The notes under the pieces: model-generated
Told to the model about the DNA's origin: nothing
Database searches by the model: none
Seen by the model: only the letters and a program-made list of their open reading frames with translations
Shown here: piece by piece, positions 32,953 through 40,894 of the stretch
How positions within the stretch are numbered: position 1 is the first letter of the stretch
How the letters are laid out: every line of letters starts with the position of its first letter
Made by a program: the position numbers and the translations under genes
Assembly (NCBI RefSeq): GCF_008727925.1
Contig: NZ_VTWT01000008.1
Location: 124,001-188,000 of the forward strand
Direction of reading: 5' to 3'
Origin: Adhaeribacter soli
GTDB lineage: Bacteria; Bacteroidota; Bacteroidia; Cytophagales; Hymenobacteraceae
DNA: 64,000 nt

Positions 32953-33753
32953 TTATTTGCCGCCGTTCGCTCTGAGGTCGTTGAGACAGTTCTGATCCAG
33001 CACCGGCATTCCGGTTCCAAGTAAATTCTGAATTACATCGCCGGTTTCTACGCCCCAGTACATCAAACAGTTTGTATTTGTACAGTGATGTACGTGGTCT
33101 GTATCGTGGTGATTGGTTTGCATCGTACTTCCCAGGTTTACCAGACCAAGAATATGGCCGAGTTCGTGCTGCATTACTACGGTTTCCAGCATGCTACGGC
33201 TTGGCTGTCCCAAGCCGCCCGATAAATTCTGAATGGTCTTCTCAAACAGCGCCATGGATGTATTGCGGTAGGCTACGCCTAAAACCTGGCTGTTCTGGCT
33301 GTCTTCGGAATAGCGACTGTCGGCGAAAAAGAAGTAAATGGCAATGGCATCGGAAGTGGTATATTCCTGGCGGTACTTTTCTTCAATGGCGGCAATATCG
33401 TTTACGGTGTAAGCTGCTTTACCGAAGGAAGAGGCCGGCAGCGGGTTCAGTTTTACAGTAATGCCGTTGGGTTTATTCAGGCGCTGCTCCATAAAACTTT
33501 TCAGGTTGTTAACGGTAGCGTTTTGCGGCTCAAAACCCTGCACGTACTGAATTTCCAGAATAACTTTTTTGAATTTATCGGCCGAAAGCAGGTCGCGGGC
33601 ACTGGCGCCAACGTTCTTTTTATTCAGGAGCCGGTCCTTGTTGAAATTCTTCGGATCGTCGTCGTCATTGCCACAGCCTGATAGCAAGAGGGCCGGCAGC
33701 AGGATGTAAAATAAGAAAGAACTGATTTTTGCGAATTGCAGATTGGTAAACAT
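32953..33753 (-). CDS. Zinc metalloprotease-like lipoprotein
   Basis: 266 residues. Lipobox L-L-S-G-C near residue 27, followed by an acidic stretch (NDDDDPK), a signal linked to surface export of lipoproteins in Bacteroidota. Zinc site H-E-L-G-H near residue 196 continues HILGLVNLGS, and a Cys pair C-x4-C-x-M (HCTNTNCLMYW) follows near 226, the order seen in archaemetzincins, where the Met forms the Met-turn. A third zinc ligand may be one of the His in TNHHDTDHVHH. Probably an extracytoplasmic peptidase; substrate unknown. Confidence 0.8.
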   Translation of the reverse strand: MFTNLQFAKISSFLFYILLPALLLSGCGNDDDDPKNFNKDRLLNKKNVGASARDLLSADKFKKVILEIQYVQGFEPQNATVNNLKSFMEQRLNKPNGITVKLNPLPASSFGKAAYTVNDIAAIEEKYRQEYTTSDAIAIYFFFADSRYSEDSQNSQVLGVAYRNTSMALFEKTIQNLSGGLGQPSRSMLETVVMQHELGHILGLVNLGSTMQTNHHDTDHVHHCTNTNCLMYWGVETGDVIQNLLGTGMPVLDQNCLNDLRANGGK

Positions 33754-33879
33754 AAATTGTATTCAGGATAAAAAAAAGAAGCCGTTTAAAGCTACTAGAA
33801 CCGCTCTACGGCAATCTTTTCTTTAACGTTGCGCCTGAACCGAATATTTCCCGGAATTTAATTATTAGAAGACGTTACG

Positions 33880-34085
33880 CAAGCAGGAGAAAAGCCCCCA
33901 TTTGGAGGCAGAACTGTTTGATTCCGGGAAACTCTCCCCTTGAGGGGAGCTGGAGGGGTGTTTACACTTGCTGATTTTATCAAATAACGTGTTTACACCC
34001 CTATAATCCCCTCAAGGGGATAGTCATTAGCCAGAATAAAACGGTTCTGCCTCCAAAGTGGGAACCTCAAAAAACTTGCGCAACC
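33880..34085. repeat. ~200-bp palindromic element
   Basis: Two ~90-nt arms face each other. Left arm modules: ACGCAAG, TTTGGAGGCAGAACTGTTT (33901-33919), CTCCCCTTGAGGGGAG (33933-33948), GGAGGGGTGTTTACAC. The right arm repeats them inverted, ending TTGCGCAA near 34083. The centre is AT-rich. Relatives lie at 38050-38245 and in parts at 57744-58035. Confidence 0.75.
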
Positions 34086-34121
34086 TCAGTAACAAAAAAA
34101 CACTGTTCGGGTTTAACAAAT

Positions 34122-35222
34122 TTAGAAGGCTTCGCCGATGGCGAAATACAGGCCGCTGGTGCCGCCGCTGCCAACCGCATAATCGATCCGGATATTGATC
34201 TTTTCATTGGTGTTCAGCATGAAACGGTAGCCCAGGCCGCCGGCAGTTTTGGTTTTGTTCAGCCCGAAACCGGAAAGCTTCTCTCCTACCTGGCCGGCCG
34301 CGCCGAAGAGAACCAGGCCGTGCCGCTTTAAAACCTGCAAGCGGTATTCGGCCTGGGTTTGCAGCATTTGCTTGTCGCGGAAACGGCCTTCGTAAAAGCC
34401 CCGCAAATTCCGGTGGCCGCCGAAATAAGCCAGTTCCCGGAACGGTGCATCGCCGGCTTCGAAAACTCCTTTGCCTTGTATGGCTACTACCTGCCGGTCG
34501 CTTAAGGGAAAATACTTGCGAAGGTCTATGGTGTTGCGGTTGAAACTGAATTCGCTGCCGATACTTTTCCGGTTAAAAAAGCTACCGATCTCCAGGTAAC
34601 TGCCCCGCGCGGCATTAATAGAATTATCGCGGCTGTCGAATAAAAAGGCCGGGCCTATTCCCACAACCGTGTAGCCGTTAAGCTCCCCGGCCGGACGTTC
34701 GTTCAAAAGACTTTCTTCCGAATCAAATTCAGCTTTTCCTACCCGGATCACTTGGAACTGCCCGCCCAGGAACAGGTTCTTTTGAAGCTGCTTTACAAGG
34801 CGGTTTTGCGTGTAGAGGAGCTTGTAGGAGATCAGGGATTTCTGGGTTTCGCGGTTGGTGTTGCCGGTGCCGTAGTAGAAGATTGGCGCATCGAAGTAAT
34901 TGGTTTCCCCCAAAATAGCAAAGCGTTCGCGGCTGGTATAAATGGTATAGGAAAGCTGAGCCGAGGCTTGTTTTTTGGTGGTGTAGTAAACCAGGAGTTG
35001 CCCGGTGGAATTTCGGGTAAGCGAATCGGAACCGAAGTTATAAACGGGTACCACCAAAGCACCATACCCAAAGCCGGTTTCCGGCGAAGAAAATAAAGCC
35101 GGGAATGGCGTAAGGCTCAGCTTCTTTTCAGGCTTGGCCGTTTGCAGGGTATCGGCAATGGCAAAAGCGCGGGAAACTCCTGCCAGCAGCAAGATCGTTA
35201 ACAAGCTTACAGTTTTCAGCAT
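34122..35222 (-). CDS. Outer-membrane beta-barrel (BamA/TamA-type surface antigen)
   Basis: 366 residues from the ATG at 35222, which starts a good signal peptide (LKTVSLLTILLLAGVSRAFA); the ATG at 35264 would add 14 residues. The barrel shows alternating strands with YFGGHRNLRGFYEGRFRDKQ, the loop-6 RGF motif of the Omp85 family, and ends in the outer-membrane signature Phe (FAIGEAF). No POTRA domain precedes the barrel, so this is the short D15-like group without a proven assembly role. Confidence 0.85.
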   Translation of the reverse strand: MLKTVSLLTILLLAGVSRAFAIADTLQTAKPEKKLSLTPFPALFSSPETGFGYGALVVPVYNFGSDSLTRNSTGQLLVYYTTKKQASAQLSYTIYTSRERFAILGETNYFDAPIFYYGTGNTNRETQKSLISYKLLYTQNRLVKQLQKNLFLGGQFQVIRVGKAEFDSEESLLNERPAGELNGYTVVGIGPAFLFDSRDNSINAARGSYLEIGSFFNRKSIGSEFSFNRNTIDLRKYFPLSDRQVVAIQGKGVFEAGDAPFRELAYFGGHRNLRGFYEGRFRDKQMLQTQAEYRLQVLKRHGLVLFGAAGQVGEKLSGFGLNKTKTAGGLGYRFMLNTNEKINIRIDYAVGSGGTSGLYFAIGEAF

Positions 35223-35302
35223 GGCAGCAGTAGCATTTTCAGGTTCAAATCCGGGTTTCTGCATTCAATTTACGACTTACGCGACTGAAATGCCAGCACT
35301 TT

Positions 35303-36211
35303 TTAAAAGCGGAAAAACAGCATGGAAAGCATACCGGCCAGCATCATGAACTTGCAAAGCAGACTCAGATAGGCAAAGTGGCGCTTGCGGTCGGCCCGTT
35401 GCAGCCGCCAGGCAATGACCAGGCCGGGAGCCAGCACGGTAAGGCCTAGGTAAACGCCGAAAAAAGTATCGTTACGGCGGTAAAAACTGGCGGCCAGCAC
35501 CAGGGTAAAAAATAAAATAAAGAGCGCGTATAAAACGGGTTTGGTTTTCCGGATTCCTAATACAATAGGCAGGGTGCGGCAATCGTGGGCGGCATCGCCT
35601 TTCATGTCTTCCATGTCCTTGATAATTTCCCGGATAAGCGTACTTACAAAAGCAAATGCGGCATAAGCAAAAATACCGAGGTTGCCGGTGTTGTTGAAAA
35701 TGGCCAGTACCAGTACCATGGCGGCCGCCAGAATGGCAATAACCAGGTTGCCGGAAAACGGCCTTCTTTTCAGGTCGGCGGAGTAGCCCCAGAGCAGCAT
35801 GACCGAAATAAAATTAACCAACCCGACCTTTAACGATAGCAAAGCGCCAATGCCTACTCCCAGGGCTGAGAGCAGCAAATGCGACAGCATGGCTTTGCGG
35901 CGCGTAAGGTCTTTGCCGATCACGATGCGGTTGGGTTTGTTTATGGCGTCAATTTTCAGGTCGTGGTAATCGTTAATGATGTAGCCGGCAGCCCCGATCA
36001 GGGCTGTAGAAAGGGTAAGCAGCCAGAAACGGCCGGGCAAGGCTTCCTGCAAAGGCAACTCCGCAAATAGCAGGCACGACTGCACCAGCACTTGGCTCAG
36101 CACCATCATGAGCAGGTTGGGGAAGCGAATAAGGGTCAGAAAGTTGCGCAACGTATTATTTCCGGATATTGAATACCGGTGTAAAGATAGCGGGAAAGTA
36201 AATGGATTCAT
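35303..36211 (-). CDS. UbiA-family prenyltransferase
   Basis: 302 residues, eight to nine membrane helices. First Asp-rich motif N-D-Y-H-D-L-K-I-D-A with INKPNR following, second motif near DMEDMKGDAAHDCRT; these bind the Mg-prenyl diphosphate. In Bacteroidota the gene at this place is often annotated as geranylgeranylglycerol-phosphate transferase, but it could prenylate another acceptor. Transcribed behind cspA after a terminator. Confidence 0.87.
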   Translation of the reverse strand: MNPFTFPLSLHRYSISGNNTLRNFLTLIRFPNLLMMVLSQVLVQSCLLFAELPLQEALPGRFWLLTLSTALIGAAGYIINDYHDLKIDAINKPNRIVIGKDLTRRKAMLSHLLLSALGVGIGALLSLKVGLVNFISVMLLWGYSADLKRRPFSGNLVIAILAAAMVLVLAIFNNTGNLGIFAYAAFAFVSTLIREIIKDMEDMKGDAAHDCRTLPIVLGIRKTKPVLYALFILFFTLVLAASFYRRNDTFFGVYLGLTVLAPGLVIAWRLQRADRKRHFAYLSLLCKFMMLAGMLSMLFFRF

Positions 36212-36237
36212 TTATTTTGAAAAGACGCCGATAAACA

Positions 36238-36263
36238 AAAAAACCCCTCTTGCGAGGGGTTTT
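36238..36263 (-). terminator. Terminator after cspA
   Basis: AAAACCCCTC and GAGGGGTTTT pair around TTGC; 36 bp past the cspA stop on the minus strand. Confidence 0.85.
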
Positions 36264-36299
36264 CGTGCAGTAGTGATGATGATGAATATATTCAGTTCC

Positions 36300-36491
36300 T
36301 TAAACGCGCTTTACGTTTACGGCATTAATGCCTTTCTTGCCTTCCTGCGTGTCAAATTCAACTTTATCGTTCTGCTGGATCTGGCCGTTCAAACCAGTTA
36401 CATGCACAAAAAAGTCTTCTTTGGTGTTGTCGTCAGTAATGAAGCCGTAACCTTTTGACTCATTAAAGAATTTTACTGTTCCTGTTTTCAT
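36300..36491 (-). CDS. cspA: Cold-shock domain protein
   Basis: 63 residues, a single cold-shock domain: KFFNESKGYGFI (RNP1) and DFFVHVTGL (RNP2), ending INAVNVKRV. It binds single-stranded RNA/DNA and melts RNA structure. The gene has a long AT-rich leader of about 60-90 nt, as usual for cold-shock mRNAs. A second, fused cold-shock protein is encoded at 39719. Confidence 0.96.
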   Translation of the reverse strand: MKTGTVKFFNESKGYGFITDDNTKEDFFVHVTGLNGQIQQNDKVEFDTQEGKKGINAVNVKRV

Positions 36492-36549
36492 AAAAAAATA
36501 AACTTAAAAAATTGATGATGAATAATTAAATAAACGTTGTTAACAGGAG

Positions 36550-36579
36550 TAAAATTAGGAATATTTTCCAAAAGTGCAA
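36550..36579 (-). promoter_or_regulatory. Possible cspA promoter
   Basis: On the minus strand TTG (36577-36579) lies about 20 nt before TAATTTTA (36550-36557), a fair match to the Bacteroidota -33 TTG / -7 TAnnTTTG pair except for the last base. It would give a leader of about 50 nt. Confidence 0.35.
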
Positions 36580-36654
36580 CTCTTGTCCGAATTATTTAAA
36601 TATAAAAACAAGTGAACAGCTGAAATATAAGGGTGATATTTTCGTTTTAACAGG

Positions 36655-37152
36655 TTACCACTCCTGATGGCTTTTTAAAACCAGCTCGATTATTTCCCGC
36701 ACCGCCCCTTTTCCGCCCCCGGCATTGGTAACATAATCGGCCACGGCTAGAATATCGGTGGCCGCATCGGCCGGCGCAATGGCAATGCCGCAATGCTGCA
36801 TCACTTCCAAATCCGGCATGTCGTCGCCCATGTAAATTACGTTTTCCGGGTCTATTTCCTGCAGGTACAGGTAATTCTCGAACACGTCCAGCTTATTATC
36901 CACGCCCAGATAAATATCCGATACGTCCAGCGATTCGAGCCGGCGGCGCACCCCTACTTCGTTGCGGCCGGAAATAATGGCTACTTTGTAGCCCCGTTTC
37001 AGGGCGTGTTTTATAGCGTAACCGTCTTTTATATTAAAAGCCCGCACCTGCTCGCCATTGGCAAAAGCCAGCATGGTGCCGTCGGTCAGTACGCCGTCTA
37101 CGTCCAGTACAAAGGTGGTGATGGCGCTGAAATCGGGCAGGTATTTATTCAT
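36655..37152 (-). CDS. kdsC: 3-deoxy-D-manno-octulosonate 8-phosphate phosphatase
   Basis: 165 residues, C0-type HAD phosphatase. Nucleophile Asp17 and acid Asp19 in LDVDGVLTDG, then SGRNE, and the Mg motif GDDMPDLEVM. The chain GYAIKHALKRGYKVAI fits KdsC. It makes free Kdo for lipopolysaccharide core. Cytosolic. iscX follows upstream with 37 bp spacing; the DUF2520 and UbiA genes nearby belong to a loose conserved cluster in Bacteroidota. Confidence 0.92.
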   Translation of the reverse strand: MNKYLPDFSAITTFVLDVDGVLTDGTMLAFANGEQVRAFNIKDGYAIKHALKRGYKVAIISGRNEVGVRRRLESLDVSDIYLGVDNKLDVFENYLYLQEIDPENVIYMGDDMPDLEVMQHCGIAIAPADAATDILAVADYVTNAGGGKGAVREIIELVLKSHQEW

Positions 37153-37189
37153 GTTGCGAAAAATTCAGGGAAACAGCTATGGTTACGCG

Positions 37190-37429
37190 TTACTGGTTAT
37201 CGCGCCACTCGTACACCCAGGCGGCCTGGATCTGCTCCAGATGGCCTTCGTTCGATTCTTCGCGGGTTCCGGAAAAATTCGGTAAGCTCAGCACCCATTC
37301 CAGCAGGTCGGTAAAGCGGATGCGGTAAATCTTCGATTCCGTAAAATCATCGCCGAACTTCTCGTACAGCGCCATAGCGATGTCTTCGTAATCGTTCCAG
37401 TGAATCGGCGGTTCAAAACTCTTATTCAT
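37190..37429 (-). CDS. iscX: Fe-S cluster assembly protein IscX
   Basis: 79 residues. Matches IscX in the acidic helix IHWNDYEDIAMALYEKF, in RIRFTDLLEWVLSLPNF and in the ending HLEQIQAAWVYEWRD. IscX binds the IscS desulfurase and iron and tunes cluster synthesis. No iscS or iscU is adjacent, but a [2Fe-2S] ferredoxin gene lies just upstream, as in the end of the E. coli isc operon (fdx-iscX). Confidence 0.94.
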   Translation of the reverse strand: MNKSFEPPIHWNDYEDIAMALYEKFGDDFTESKIYRIRFTDLLEWVLSLPNFSGTREESNEGHLEQIQAAWVYEWRDNQ

Positions 37430-37434
37430 TTTCT

Positions 37435-37521
37435 TAATTGTTGATTGTTGATTGCTAATTGTTGATTGACCGCATGTTGTAAAAATCTATTAACAATCAG
37501 CAATCAACCATTCAGCAATTT
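37435..37521. repeat. fdx-iscX spacer bracketed by inverted repeats
   Basis: GTTGATTGTTGATTGCTAAT and neighbours (37435-37469) face AACAATCAGCAATCAACC and neighbours (37490-37521). The arms begin 6 nt before the iscX ATG and end 6 nt after the fdx stop. Confidence 0.75.
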
Positions 37522-37526
37522 AAATA

Positions 37527-37856
37527 TTAGTGTCCCAGGAAATCCTGGTTCGGGATGGTTACGACCAGGTCTTCGTTGCCCTGTACAACGCACTGGCAGG
37601 CCAGGCGGGAATTCAGGCGCGGATCGATGGCGCGGTCGATAAAGTCTTCTTCTTTTTCGGAGATCTCGGGCAGGTCGTCCATGCCGGCTTCCACGTAAAT
37701 ATGGCAGGTACTGCAGCCGCAAACGCCGCCACAGTTGTGTTGCAATTGTATATTATTATCGAGGGCCACATCCAGCACCGATTCGCCTTGCACACCGGAA
37801 AGCGTCTGATCGGGTTTGCCGTCGGAAAATTTAAAGGTTATATTAACTGATTTCAT
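37527..37856 (-). CDS. fdx: [2Fe-2S] ferredoxin, adrenodoxin type (Fdx-like)
   Basis: 109 residues. Cluster ligands C42-x5-C48-x2-C51 in HNCGGVCGCSTCHIYV and C87 in RLACQCVV, an arrangement of ISC-type ferredoxins; DDLPEISEKEEDFID is the acidic recognition helix. It donates electrons for Fe-S cluster assembly. With iscX downstream it recalls the tail of the isc operon. Cytosolic. Confidence 0.9.
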   Translation of the reverse strand: MKSVNITFKFSDGKPDQTLSGVQGESVLDVALDNNIQLQHNCGGVCGCSTCHIYVEAGMDDLPEISEKEEDFIDRAIDPRLNSRLACQCVVQGNEDLVVTIPNQDFLGH

Positions 37857-38049
37857 TATACCGGGTAAAATCCAGGTGCAAAGGTAGGCAACGCGCCGCC
37901 CTAATCAAAACCGCTTTTGCTTTCCGGCTTTTCCGGCCTAATTCCTACCGTTTCTGACCATAGTTGTCGCTTTCATCTACATTAAAATATTAAAAGTGCT
38001 CAGAAAATGAATGGTGGCTTATAATATTAGAAGTGTAGTTACAAACTGA

Positions 38050-38245
38050 CGGTTAGGCAAGTTTTTTTGAGGTCCCCCTTCAAAGGGCATGGCCGTTTCA
38101 TTCAGGGCAACTCTCCCCTTGAGGGGATCATAGGGGTGTCAACACGATATTTGATAAATATCAGCAGGAGTAAACACCCCTCCAGCTCCCCTCAAGGGGA
38201 GAATCCGGCAGAATGAAACGGCCCTGCCTCCAAAGCAGGGCCGTT
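38050..38245. repeat. ~200-bp palindromic element, second copy
   Basis: Left arm: GGCAAGTTTTTTTGAGGTCC, GGCCGTTTCATTC, CTCCCCTTGAGGGGATC, AGGGGTGTCAACAC. Right arm, inverted: GTAAACACCCCTCCAGCTCC, CCCTCAAGGGGAG, AATGAAACGGCCCTGCCTCC. More of the same modules (GAATGAAACGGCCCTGC, CCCCTACCCCTCC) continue to 38560. The 820-bp stretch 37857-38680 has no gene. Confidence 0.7.
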
Positions 38246-38680
38246 TCATTCTCATAAAAATTTCCCTTGGCCGGTGTCGCACAGGTCAAAGCTCTGCTGT
38301 TAAATGTACAGGCTATTTACTAATTAACTTCGGAAGCTGTTTCTGAGGCTGTCGCCTCACTGAAGTTGAAAACTTCAGATCATTAATAGGTCCAAGTTAC
38401 CGCTTCGCTCAAACTTGAACCAGCTAATATTAGAATGAAACGGCCCTGCTTTGGAAGGGGCAGGGTGAGACCAGGAGAATTATCTGATCATTTTGAAAAT
38501 CAAATAACGTAAAATCCTCCCCCTACCCCTCCAAAGGGGGACTTTTCTCTTGTTGCGCAACATCGGATACAAACCACCCTAAGGTTGTGATAAATCAAAA
38601 GAATGAAACGAATCTGCTAATTAAAACCATTTTCCTATTCGGAGTTTTTCGATTGAATCACTACCGTTTCCACATGGAAA

Positions 38681-39466
38681 TCAGGACTTTTGCTGAATGC
38701 TTTGGGTGAGTAAGCGGTAAATTTCCTGGTAGCCGGTTTCGTGCTGCAACAGCTGTAAATGTTCCTGAATGGTGGTTTCGTCGCGCCTCACCGCCGGACC
38801 GGTTTGTACGGAGAATGGCTCCTGGGAAAAAGCTTTCTGAACCGTAGCTTCCACCAAAGGCTTCAGCATTTGAAAATCCAGTTCCCTTTTTTGGAGTATT
38901 TCGGAACTGATCCCCAGCAAATGATTGGTGAAATTGCAGGCAAAGACGGCAGCCAGGTGCAGGGTTTTCCGGTCTTGGGAAGAGACATCGTACACTTTTT
39001 GGCTCAGGCTTCCGGCCATTTTTCGGAGCAAAAACATAGCGTTTTCATCGGTAGCTTCGAGGCAGAAAGGAATATTTCCGAAATCGACCGGTGTATTTTT
39101 GCTAAAGGTCTGCAAGGGGTAAAATACTGCGCCTCTAATTTCCGGGCTACTTTCAAAAACGCTCAGGGGCTGGGTTCCGGAAGTATGCGCCACCAGGCTG
39201 CCCTCCGGGAAAACCGCTTGCTGCAAAAGTCCGGGCAAGGCCGTATCTTTTACCGCCACCAGGTACAGGTCGGCAGGTGAATTGGTGAAATCGGGTTTAT
39301 CGGTGGACTGGGTAGCTTTTAACGCCTTGGCTAAGGTTTGGGCATTTTCTAAAGTGCGGCTGTAAACGAGCACAACTTCGTGGCCGGCTTTTTCCAGGGC
39401 CGGCGCCAGGTGCCAGGCCATGTTTCCGGCTCCCAGCATTGCAATTTTATAGCCAGGCTTTTTCAT
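38681..39466 (-). CDS. Rossmann/DUF2520 reductase-like protein
   Basis: 261 residues. N-terminal Rossmann domain like F420-NADP oxidoreductases and ketopantoate reductases: IAMLGAGNMAWHLAPAL with G-x-G-x-x-x-H, then VYSRTLENA after beta-2. The C-terminal helical DUF2520 part starts near 130 (GAVFYPLQTFSK) and holds HLAAVFACNFTNHLL. Cofactor-dependent but of unknown substrate. Often next to kdsC and maf in Bacteroidota. Confidence 0.85.
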   Translation of the reverse strand: MKKPGYKIAMLGAGNMAWHLAPALEKAGHEVVLVYSRTLENAQTLAKALKATQSTDKPDFTNSPADLYLVAVKDTALPGLLQQAVFPEGSLVAHTSGTQPLSVFESSPEIRGAVFYPLQTFSKNTPVDFGNIPFCLEATDENAMFLLRKMAGSLSQKVYDVSSQDRKTLHLAAVFACNFTNHLLGISSEILQKRELDFQMLKPLVEATVQKAFSQEPFSVQTGPAVRRDETTIQEHLQLLQHETGYQEIYRLLTQSIQQKS

Positions 39467-39718
39467 GCGGAAAGATAGCGTTTTGGCGGCAAATATTGCG
39501 TTATACTAAGGAAAAACCATTTTTCGCGGGAATAATTAACATCCGATCATTTTATTTAGTAATTTAAGGGAATTACAGGATCTGCATTCCAGGCGCTGCC
39601 TGCATCTTTCCTGATATTCTGAGAAATTACCAATTGGCCTACAGGCCCAGAAAGAAAAAAATTCGTACATCCCGGCAACATAAAAGCCGTAAAGTAAAAT
39701 AGCAACTAAAATTAAAAT

Positions 39719-40174
39719 ATGGCCAGATCACAGGAAACATTTAACAAAAAAGAAAACGAAAAAAAGAAGCAAAAGAAAAAGCAGGATAAGGAGCAGAAAA
39801 AGGAAGAGCGTAGAGCCAACGCCGAAAAAGGGAAAGGCTTGGAAGACATGATGGCTTACCTGGACGAAGATGGCAATATAACTTCTACGCCGCCGGACCC
39901 GAACCGCAAAAAACGCGAAATAAACCAGGAAGACATCCAGATCGGGATAGCCCGGGAAGAAGACCGCCCGCCGGTAGACAAGACCCGGAAAGGCACTGTT
40001 ACGTTCTTTAACGATTCGAAAGGCTACGGCTTTATTAAGGACCACGACACCCAGGAAAGCATTTTTGTGCACGTAAACGCTTTAACTAACCCTATCAAGG
40101 AAAACGACCGGGTAACCTTTGAAGTGGAAATGGGCCAGAAAGGTCCGACTGCGGTAAGGGTGAAACTGGTATAA
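39719..40174 (+). CDS. Cold-shock domain protein with Lys-rich N-terminal extension
   Basis: 151 residues. Residues 1-45 are almost all Lys/Glu/Gln/Arg (ENEKKKQKKKQDKEQKK), probably a long charged helix. A middle acidic linker follows. Residues ~90-151 form a cold-shock domain: TVTFFNDSKGYGFIKD and SIFVHVNAL with both RNP motifs. Likely RNA binding, perhaps at ribosomes. A 5' leader of about 50 nt is AT-rich. The cassette platform lies 125 bp after its stop. Confidence 0.9.
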   Translation: MARSQETFNKKENEKKKQKKKQDKEQKKEERRANAEKGKGLEDMMAYLDEDGNITSTPPDPNRKKREINQEDIQIGIAREEDRPPVDKTRKGTVTFFNDSKGYGFIKDHDTQESIFVHVNALTNPIKENDRVTFEVEMGQKGPTAVRVKLV

Positions 40175-40298
40175 GCCAGCAACATAATTTTTAAAATAGA
40201 GGAGGTGCGGTTATTCAACTGCGCCTTTTTTGTTTTAAGTTTTCTCTCCGCTAAACTGGTGTTTTATCGGAAGGTGAGCATTTCTGCCTTCTGATTAT

Positions 40299-40378
40299 TT
40301 TGTTATTTTTGACTCTGCACCTACGTTTATCCGACTAACGGTGGTTGGATAAACGTAGTAGTGTTGTTTATATGGTAG
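40299..40378 (+). promoter_or_regulatory. Cassette platform 1 (attI-like) with hairpin and -7 box
   Basis: 80 nt matching 48681-48760 at 68 of 80 positions with no gap. It holds a -7-like TATTTTTG (40304-40311), a 12-bp perfect hairpin CTACGTTTATCC (40321-40332) / GGATAAACGTAG (40347-40358), and ends TATATGGTAG, where the first unit joins as G|TT. Inferred to be the insertion point and possibly the promoter for the units. Confidence 0.65.
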
Positions 40379-40410
40379 TTGGTGGTAATACAGGAGTAAT
40401 AAAAATAACA

Positions 40411-40818
40411 ATGATAGAAGATAAAGTACGAAGACCTTTACAGATTGACTTTATTAATCCGAGAGAAATTAGGATGGGCTCTCTGTATAATCTCTGTGAA
40501 ATCAGGTTGTCAGGCGGGACTAACATAGAATTAGAAAATAATGCTTGGCAAGATTTGGCTCTTTGGTCTGATGATAATAAATACCTAATTCTGGTCAAGT
40601 GGAATCTTGAAAAGAATGAGCCAGGGTTTCATTTTGTAACATTTGATATTGCTACAGGTGAAAAAGCAATTAGTGAAAGAATAATGGGCTGTTTAAATTC
40701 AATGGATTTTAAAAATGGGATAATAAAGTATAACAAATTCCTTTATACTGGGCAAAAGACTGAAGACGGTGAATTGATTGGAAATATAGATGATGAATAT
40801 ACTTTACAACAGTTTTAA
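40411..40818 (+). CDS. Cassette 1 protein, uncharacterised
   Basis: 135 residues from ATG 40411, which has AGGAG 14 nt upstream and lies inside the cassette. An in-frame ATG at 40372 lies in the platform and would depend on the insertion site. No signal peptide or membrane helix. The pattern of short strands (LCEIRLSGGTNIELENNAWQ, YLILVKWNLEKNEPGFHFVT) suggests a small beta-rich protein like an immunity or beta-sandwich domain. Not recognised. AT-rich codon use differs from flanking genes. Confidence 0.65.
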   Translation: MIEDKVRRPLQIDFINPREIRMGSLYNLCEIRLSGGTNIELENNAWQDLALWSDDNKYLILVKWNLEKNEPGFHFVTFDIATGEKAISERIMGCLNSMDFKNGIIKYNKFLYTGQKTEDGELIGNIDDEYTLQQF

Positions 40819-40828
40819 ATAAGCACTT

Positions 40829-40875
40829 CCACCAACAAAAGCTAAAAACCATTAAAACGTTTTTTAGCCCAGCCG
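40829..40875 (+). other. attC-like site of cassette 1
   Basis: R''-like CCACCAAC (40829-40836), then AAAA, then GCTAAAAA pairing with TTTTTTAGC (40860-40868), then CCAGCC and G|TT at 40875. Both the R and L pairings of a classical attC are visible here. Confidence 0.65.
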
Positions 40876-40894
40876 TTGAGTGTAATTAGAATTA

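Noticed and set aside
40345-40410. Extended start (TTG 40345) for the cassette 1 ORF
   Set aside because: Those codons lie in the platform, which is shared with another locus that has a different ORF, so they are not part of the gene.
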